Shown: positions 14,968-18,288 of the stretch, piece after piece
Numbering within the stretch: the first letter of the stretch is position 1
Layout of the letters: every line of letters starts with the position of its first letter
Origin: a bacterium
GTDB taxonomy: Bacteria > Pseudomonadota > Gammaproteobacteria > Berkiellales > Berkiellaceae
NCBI GenBank assembly: GCA_009927065.1
Contig: RFNU01000133.1
Coordinates: forward strand, 1 to 18,288
Reading direction: 5' to 3'
DNA length: 18,288 bases
Notes under the pieces: model-generated
The model's input: the letters and a program-made list of their open reading frames with translations, nothing else
The model's database searches: none
What the model was told of the DNA's origin: nothing
Position numbers and translations under genes: made by a program

Positions 14968-15966
14968 TTGATTCTTATTATGACGTTGGCAATCACATGC
15001 TATTTTGTTTTCCATAAAGTAGCAGGTTTACAAAGAAATCACTTTACATTCCTTAAAAACGATAGAAAAAATCCTTTCTATGGTTTTTTAGAACAGTTAT
15101 CAACAAAAAAATCTCAGCAAGATATTATTCATTACATTCATGGTTGGCAACGTAATCTTAACCAACTTGAATCATTAAAGATCGATGTATTTAATCATAC
15201 TACTATAGACTATGAAGATAAATTGCACAAAATGGGTTATATCTTCAACCAGCTATCGTGGCACAACGATGCTCATCATGTTGAAGTCAAGACAGTGCAA
15301 GAGCGTTTATGGCAATCACCCCCTCTTGAACAACAACATGCTTCGCCTTCAGTGCTTGATAGATTGGAAACTCAATACATGAAAAAAGTTCATTTGCATC
15401 CTTTAAAAGACAATCGTATTGTTGGGCATTCGCTAGGAGCTCAAGCAGCTTTACGTCTTGCTGAACGTATTATCATGCATAATCCCCACAAACCACATTT
15501 ATGGCCAAAACGTATTGCCCTGATCGATCCTGCTTTTATCAAAGGGAGATTCATTCATTTTGATAATAAAAATGCTTTAGAGCTCTCACTGGCGTTAATT
15601 GAGAGATTAAAAAACCAATACAACATTGCTTTTGAGTGTTATCGTTCAAGCATTCTGACGCATAATCCTTTTGTGGGTCTTTCAAATGATCCGTTAGTGA
15701 GATTAATGGCTTTTGTAGAGTTAAAACCAGCCTACATTCCATTTTATGATATACAATCGCGTCATATGGCATCTAAGCATTATTATTTCGAGAGTTTTTT
15801 TTCAACGCCACAAGGACAACGAAAAGAGCATATTCAGCATGCACAGACTACTAATGAGTTAACAAAAAGTTATCAAGATTTATATTTCAAGCAATCCTGT
15901 TCAGGATTAAGTGATCAACCGCATAGGATGATATTCTCTAGCACTTCATTTCGACATAAAAAATGA
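14968..15966 (+). CDS. Pancreatic-lipase-like alpha/beta hydrolase
   Basis: This is a serine hydrolase resembling the pancreatic lipase / phospholipase A1 family (Lipase, PF00151), which cleaves ester bonds of glycerolipids. Counted from the longer possible start at 14935, motifs in order are IHGW (68-71, oxyanion region), VGHSLGAQAA with nucleophile S166, LIDPAFIKGRF with D198 (compare LDPAxPxF of the animal enzymes), and SRHMASKHYYFESFF with H277 (compare their CxHxRSxxYxxES). Subtract 11 for the start chosen here. A hydrophobic stretch at the N-terminus (LILIMTLAITCYFVF) could be a signal or anchor, so the enzyme probably acts outside the cytoplasm. The central region (about 115-150) is unlike the animal enzymes. 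The start choice rests on AAGGA nine bases before TTG 14968. It faces the convergent ankyrin gene 68 bases away. The substrate is unknown; a host-membrane lipid is plausible but inferred. Confidence 0.8.
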   Translation: MILIMTLAITCYFVFHKVAGLQRNHFTFLKNDRKNPFYGFLEQLSTKKSQQDIIHYIHGWQRNLNQLESLKIDVFNHTTIDYEDKLHKMGYIFNQLSWHNDAHHVEVKTVQERLWQSPPLEQQHASPSVLDRLETQYMKKVHLHPLKDNRIVGHSLGAQAALRLAERIIMHNPHKPHLWPKRIALIDPAFIKGRFIHFDNKNALELSLALIERLKNQYNIAFECYRSSILTHNPFVGLSNDPLVRLMAFVELKPAYIPFYDIQSRHMASKHYYFESFFSTPQGQRKEHIQHAQTTNELTKSYQDLYFKQSCSGLSDQPHRMIFSSTSFRHKK

Positions 15967-16034
15967 AGTACTAGGCTGGTAGGTAACCAACAACTGGCTG
16001 TGTTATAAAGAAAGTCAGTATCCAAAAAAAATTA

Positions 16035-17369
16035 TTAATATCTCGACGTTAATGTGAATGAAGATGAAGAGCTGAGTGCTCTATCTAAGAATTTCACAAT
16101 ATGTTCATAATTTTTTTTATGTTCTCTATGTTCTTTCTTTGATTGTTCGATCTCTTGATGTAGAGGGGTCTGATCGTAAAAAAACATAGGTTCGACATGA
16201 GGTTTCGTGTCATAACTATAGCCTTTATATTTATCTTTCAAACGCAGGGCTTTTGAAAGCGCTTGTTGAATACGCATAAAAGGGATTGGGGTTAATGTCT
16301 CTTTCAAAAGATATTTAACACAGTCAGTATTTCCATTTTTAACAGCAACATAAAGGAGGCTTTGAATATCATCTGGGGCAAGATTAGGATTAGCGCCTTT
16401 TTGTAATAACAAATAAGTTACTGCATTGTGATTATTTTTAACAGCACAATACAATGGTGTTTCCCCATTTTTTCCACAAGAGTTAATGACAGCCTTATTT
16501 TTAATTAAAAAATTCACAATATCGACTGAACCGCTAGCAGCTGCGTCATGCAGAGCAGTATATTCGTTTTCACCGTGAAACGTATTAATGTATCTTGAGA
16601 CATGTTCTCCATAATGAATCATTGCATAACGAATAATTTCTTGAACAACATCGAATGATCCTGTTGCTGCTGCGACATGGAGGATATTAGCCCCCAAATA
16701 GTTGCGCATATCCATTTTTGCTCCAGATTTTAAAAGCGGTACGGCATGAGCTGCATTTCCGAACATACAGGCGATATGTAAAGGCGTTGCTCCTTGAAAA
16801 TCCTGCTTATTTAAATACTCAGCAGGAGTGAGTTCTATAAGACGGGACATGATTGATGTTTTTTTATCCTGATGTATAGGATAAGCGACTCGGGCTACCC
16901 AATGAAGGATATTCTCACCATTATGTTCATGCTGACAGAGCTCGGGATAAGAAGAGATCAAATGATTCATCAACTCTTCATTCCGACTTTTAGCGGCGTA
17001 TTCTAAGAAGATTCGATCTAATGCATCGCGAGTGATCAGTAAATCTGGTTGATCTTGAATCAATAAAAATGCTTGTTCTAATTCATTATTAGCAACAGCC
17101 TCAAATAATAAACTGATTTTAGTTCTGGCTTTGATTAACGTATAAGGCGGTCTTTGTTGATCATGTTCTTCTTCACCGCGTGGTGATGGCTGTAAATCTA
17201 TACTCCCTGCTGCCAACATCTCTCTGAATGGACTTAAAGATCCCGAGTCAACGGACAATGTTCTTGTTGCATCACTTTCAACATCTGTAATGGGTGGTTG
17301 TTCACTAATGTCTTTTTTGACTGGCTGGGTGGAATTATAGTTATAAAGAAGAGACGATCGTTGTAGCAT
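16035..17369 (-). CDS. Ankyrin-repeat protein, 444 residues
   Basis: About seven to eight ankyrin repeats run from residue 84 to about 360, clearest in GATPLHIACMFGNAAHAVPLLKSGA (193-217), YTALHDAAASGSVDIVNFLI (270-289) and GETPLYCAVKNNHNAVTYLL (302-321). Two repeats (about 150-191 and 225-267) carry insertions. Ankyrin repeats bind other proteins. The N-terminal 80 residues are polar and probably disordered (rich in Ser, Pro and acidic residues). The C-terminus has a charged helix (QSKKEHREHKKNYEH) and ends in SSSSSFTLTSRY. It has no signal peptide or membrane segment. AAGGA (17378-17382) eight bases before the ATG at 17369 supports the start. The gene is divergent from tdk and convergent with the lipase gene. 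Like the larger ankyrin protein here, it could be a secreted host-interaction protein, but no secretion system is visible. Confidence 0.9.
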   Translation of the reverse strand: MLQRSSLLYNYNSTQPVKKDISEQPPITDVESDATRTLSVDSGSLSPFREMLAAGSIDLQPSPRGEEEHDQQRPPYTLIKARTKISLLFEAVANNELEQAFLLIQDQPDLLITRDALDRIFLEYAAKSRNEELMNHLISSYPELCQHEHNGENILHWVARVAYPIHQDKKTSIMSRLIELTPAEYLNKQDFQGATPLHIACMFGNAAHAVPLLKSGAKMDMRNYLGANILHVAAATGSFDVVQEIIRYAMIHYGEHVSRYINTFHGENEYTALHDAAASGSVDIVNFLIKNKAVINSCGKNGETPLYCAVKNNHNAVTYLLLQKGANPNLAPDDIQSLLYVAVKNGNTDCVKYLLKETLTPIPFMRIQQALSKALRLKDKYKGYSYDTKPHVEPMFFYDQTPLHQEIEQSKKEHREHKKNYEHIVKFLDRALSSSSSFTLTSRY

Positions 17370-17377
17370 GGCTATTA

Positions 17378-17382
17378 TCCTT
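17378..17382 (-). promoter_or_regulatory. Ribosome-binding site of the 444-residue ankyrin gene
   Basis: AAGGA on the minus strand lies eight bases before the ATG at 17369. It is one of the few good ribosome-binding sites in the window. Confidence 0.6.
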
Positions 17383-17481
17383 GAATTGAGTATATGTTAC
17401 CCAATATGTGTGTTTATTAAAAAAGCATTCAGACTGGCAATAAGACCTATTATTAACGATTGGCGATTCGTTTTGATTTCT

Positions 17482-17501
17482 TTTTGCTAAATTTTGCTAA
17501 A
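17482..17501. repeat. Tandem 10-bp direct repeat in the ankyrin-tdk spacer
   Basis: TTTTGCTAAA occurs twice in direct succession (17482-17491 and 17492-17501). Ten bases is one helical turn, so both copies present the same face of the DNA. The position between divergent genes would suit a regulator site, but chance duplication is possible. Confidence 0.4.
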
Positions 17502-17505
17502 ATTA

Positions 17506-17533
17506 TTGTTAACTATTTGGATATAAATATAAA
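17506..17533 (+). promoter_or_regulatory. Possible tdk promoter
   Basis: TTGTTA (17506-17511) is 16 bases from TATAAA (17528-17533). The -10 box is one of several identical copies in an ATATAA tandem repeat, so the exact start could vary. The leader would be about 100 bases. Confidence 0.3.
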
Positions 17534-17544
17534 TATAAATATAA
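17521..17544. repeat. Four tandem copies of ATATAA
   Basis: The hexamer ATATAA is repeated four times without interruption. Each junction recreates TATAAA, a near-consensus -10 box. Copy-number change would shift the spacing to the upstream -35-like TTGTTA. Confidence 0.6.
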
Positions 17545-17640
17545 AATTTTGTTAAGAGTACCATATTAGCTAAAACTTGCCAATAGTCTTTTATTAAGAG
17601 ATAGTATTGTTTATTCGTTTTCTATATAAAATGCAGCCCT

Positions 17641-18255
17641 ATGGCCAAACTTTATTTTCACTACTCTGCAATGAACGCGGGCAAAACAACTGTCCTCCTT
17701 CAATCATCTTATAATTATCAAGAACATGGGATGAGCGTTTTTCTTTTAACTGCAGCGATAGATACACGTGCTGGTCGAGGGGTTATTGCCTCACGTATCG
17801 GACTTTCAGCAAAAGCTTCCGTTTACACTGACAATGATAACTTGTTTCAAATGGTTCAAGATCTGCCTCATGAAATTGCTTGCGTCTTTGTCGATGAAGC
17901 GCAATTTCTCACCGATGAACAAGCCTGGCAACTGTCTGATATTACTGACAAACTCAATATACCAGTCATGTCATATGGATTGAGAACTGATTTTAAAGGA
18001 AATCTATTTTCAGGTAGTGCCCGATTACTAGCTATTGCAGATGTTATCAAAGAAATTAAAACGATTTGTTGGTGTGGTAAAAAAGCCACGATGGTTTTAC
18101 GGATACAAGGTGATGGTTCGGTTGCAGAAAATGGCGCCCAAATTGCTATAGGTGGAAACGATCAATATTTATCTTTATGCCGTAAGCATTGGAAGAGCAA
18201 AAAACTGAAACCAGTTGAGCCGACTGGCCCTATGATAACCCCTTCTATTGTTTGA
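17641..18255 (+). CDS. tdk: Thymidine kinase, type II
   Basis: The enzyme phosphorylates thymidine to dTMP with ATP in the nucleotide salvage pathway, in the cytosol. The P-loop SAMNAGKTT is at 9-17. The Walker B and catalytic segment CVFVDEAQFLT is at 81-91 (E86 is the likely general base). The conserved SYGLRTDFKG is at 111-120. Zinc ligands are C143 and C145 (CWC) with C180 and H183 (CRKH), and the lasso segment GGNDQY is at 171-176. The sequence follows the enterobacterial enzyme closely, and length (204 residues) is normal for the family. It is intact, with no sign of decay. No clear ribosome-binding site precedes ATG 17641, but the motif alignment fixes this start (MAKLYFHYSAMN). It is divergent from the ankyrin gene. 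Retention of thymidine salvage would fit a host-dependent bacterium that takes up nucleosides; that is inference. Confidence 0.97.
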   Translation: MAKLYFHYSAMNAGKTTVLLQSSYNYQEHGMSVFLLTAAIDTRAGRGVIASRIGLSAKASVYTDNDNLFQMVQDLPHEIACVFVDEAQFLTDEQAWQLSDITDKLNIPVMSYGLRTDFKGNLFSGSARLLAIADVIKEIKTICWCGKKATMVLRIQGDGSVAENGAQIAIGGNDQYLSLCRKHWKSKKLKPVEPTGPMITPSIV

Positions 18256-18288
18256 GTTCTTAACAGGACCTAATAAAAAATACCAGTA

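Noticed and set aside
2206..17369. CRISPR array or phage region
   Set aside because: No regularly spaced repeats and no capsid, integrase or Cas-like product was seen on either strand.

Overview
The window is AT-rich bacterial DNA with dense, mostly minus-strand coding and very few housekeeping genes. The two clear housekeeping genes are a type II thymidine kinase of the gammaproteobacterial kind (17641-18255) and a glycerol-3-phosphate dehydrogenase (5650-6879). Around them sit two ankyrin-repeat proteins, several long proteins with no recognisable family, and a lipase that looks like the animal pancreatic-lipase family. This mix suggests an intracellular or amoeba-associated gammaproteobacterium (Legionellales-like). 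That assignment is inference from gene content. No rRNA, tRNA, secretion-system or phage gene is present to test it.

Layout. Bases 3-2117 (+) carry a DUF4239-type membrane protein, probably cut at its 5' end by the window edge, then a GC-richer structured spacer, then a TAXI-type solute-binding protein anchored by two membrane segments. Bases 2206-13045 (-) are a long run of minus-strand genes: a 1069-residue protein with about 12-13 C-terminal ankyrin repeats, GpsA, a 133-residue protein ending in a basic PKRRK tail, an overlapping pair of unknown genes (8776-9867 and 7520-8842), and a 925-residue Ala/Lys-rich helical protein with a clear intrinsic terminator. Bases 13383-13747 (+) hold one or two small ORFs. 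Bases 13748-14698 (-) encode a protein resembling an AAA+ domain that has lost its P-loop. Bases 14968-15966 (+) encode the lipase-like hydrolase, 16035-17369 (-) a second ankyrin protein, and 17641-18255 (+) thymidine kinase.

Regulation. Several minus-strand genes are preceded by plausible sigma-70-type promoters about 25-40 bases from the start codon, so most appear to be separate transcription units. The best is TTGACA-17-TATTAT before the 8776-9867 gene. Two promoters carry palindromes: one abuts the -35 box of the large ankyrin gene, and one encloses the -10 box of the 133-residue gene. Shine-Dalgarno sequences are weak or absent for many genes.

Interpretation. I see no complete defence, mobile or biosynthetic system. 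The most unusual content is the group of candidate host-interaction proteins (ankyrin proteins, lipase, NLS-like protein, orphan helical proteins) and the two structured non-coding spacers at about 706-810 and 10041-10205.
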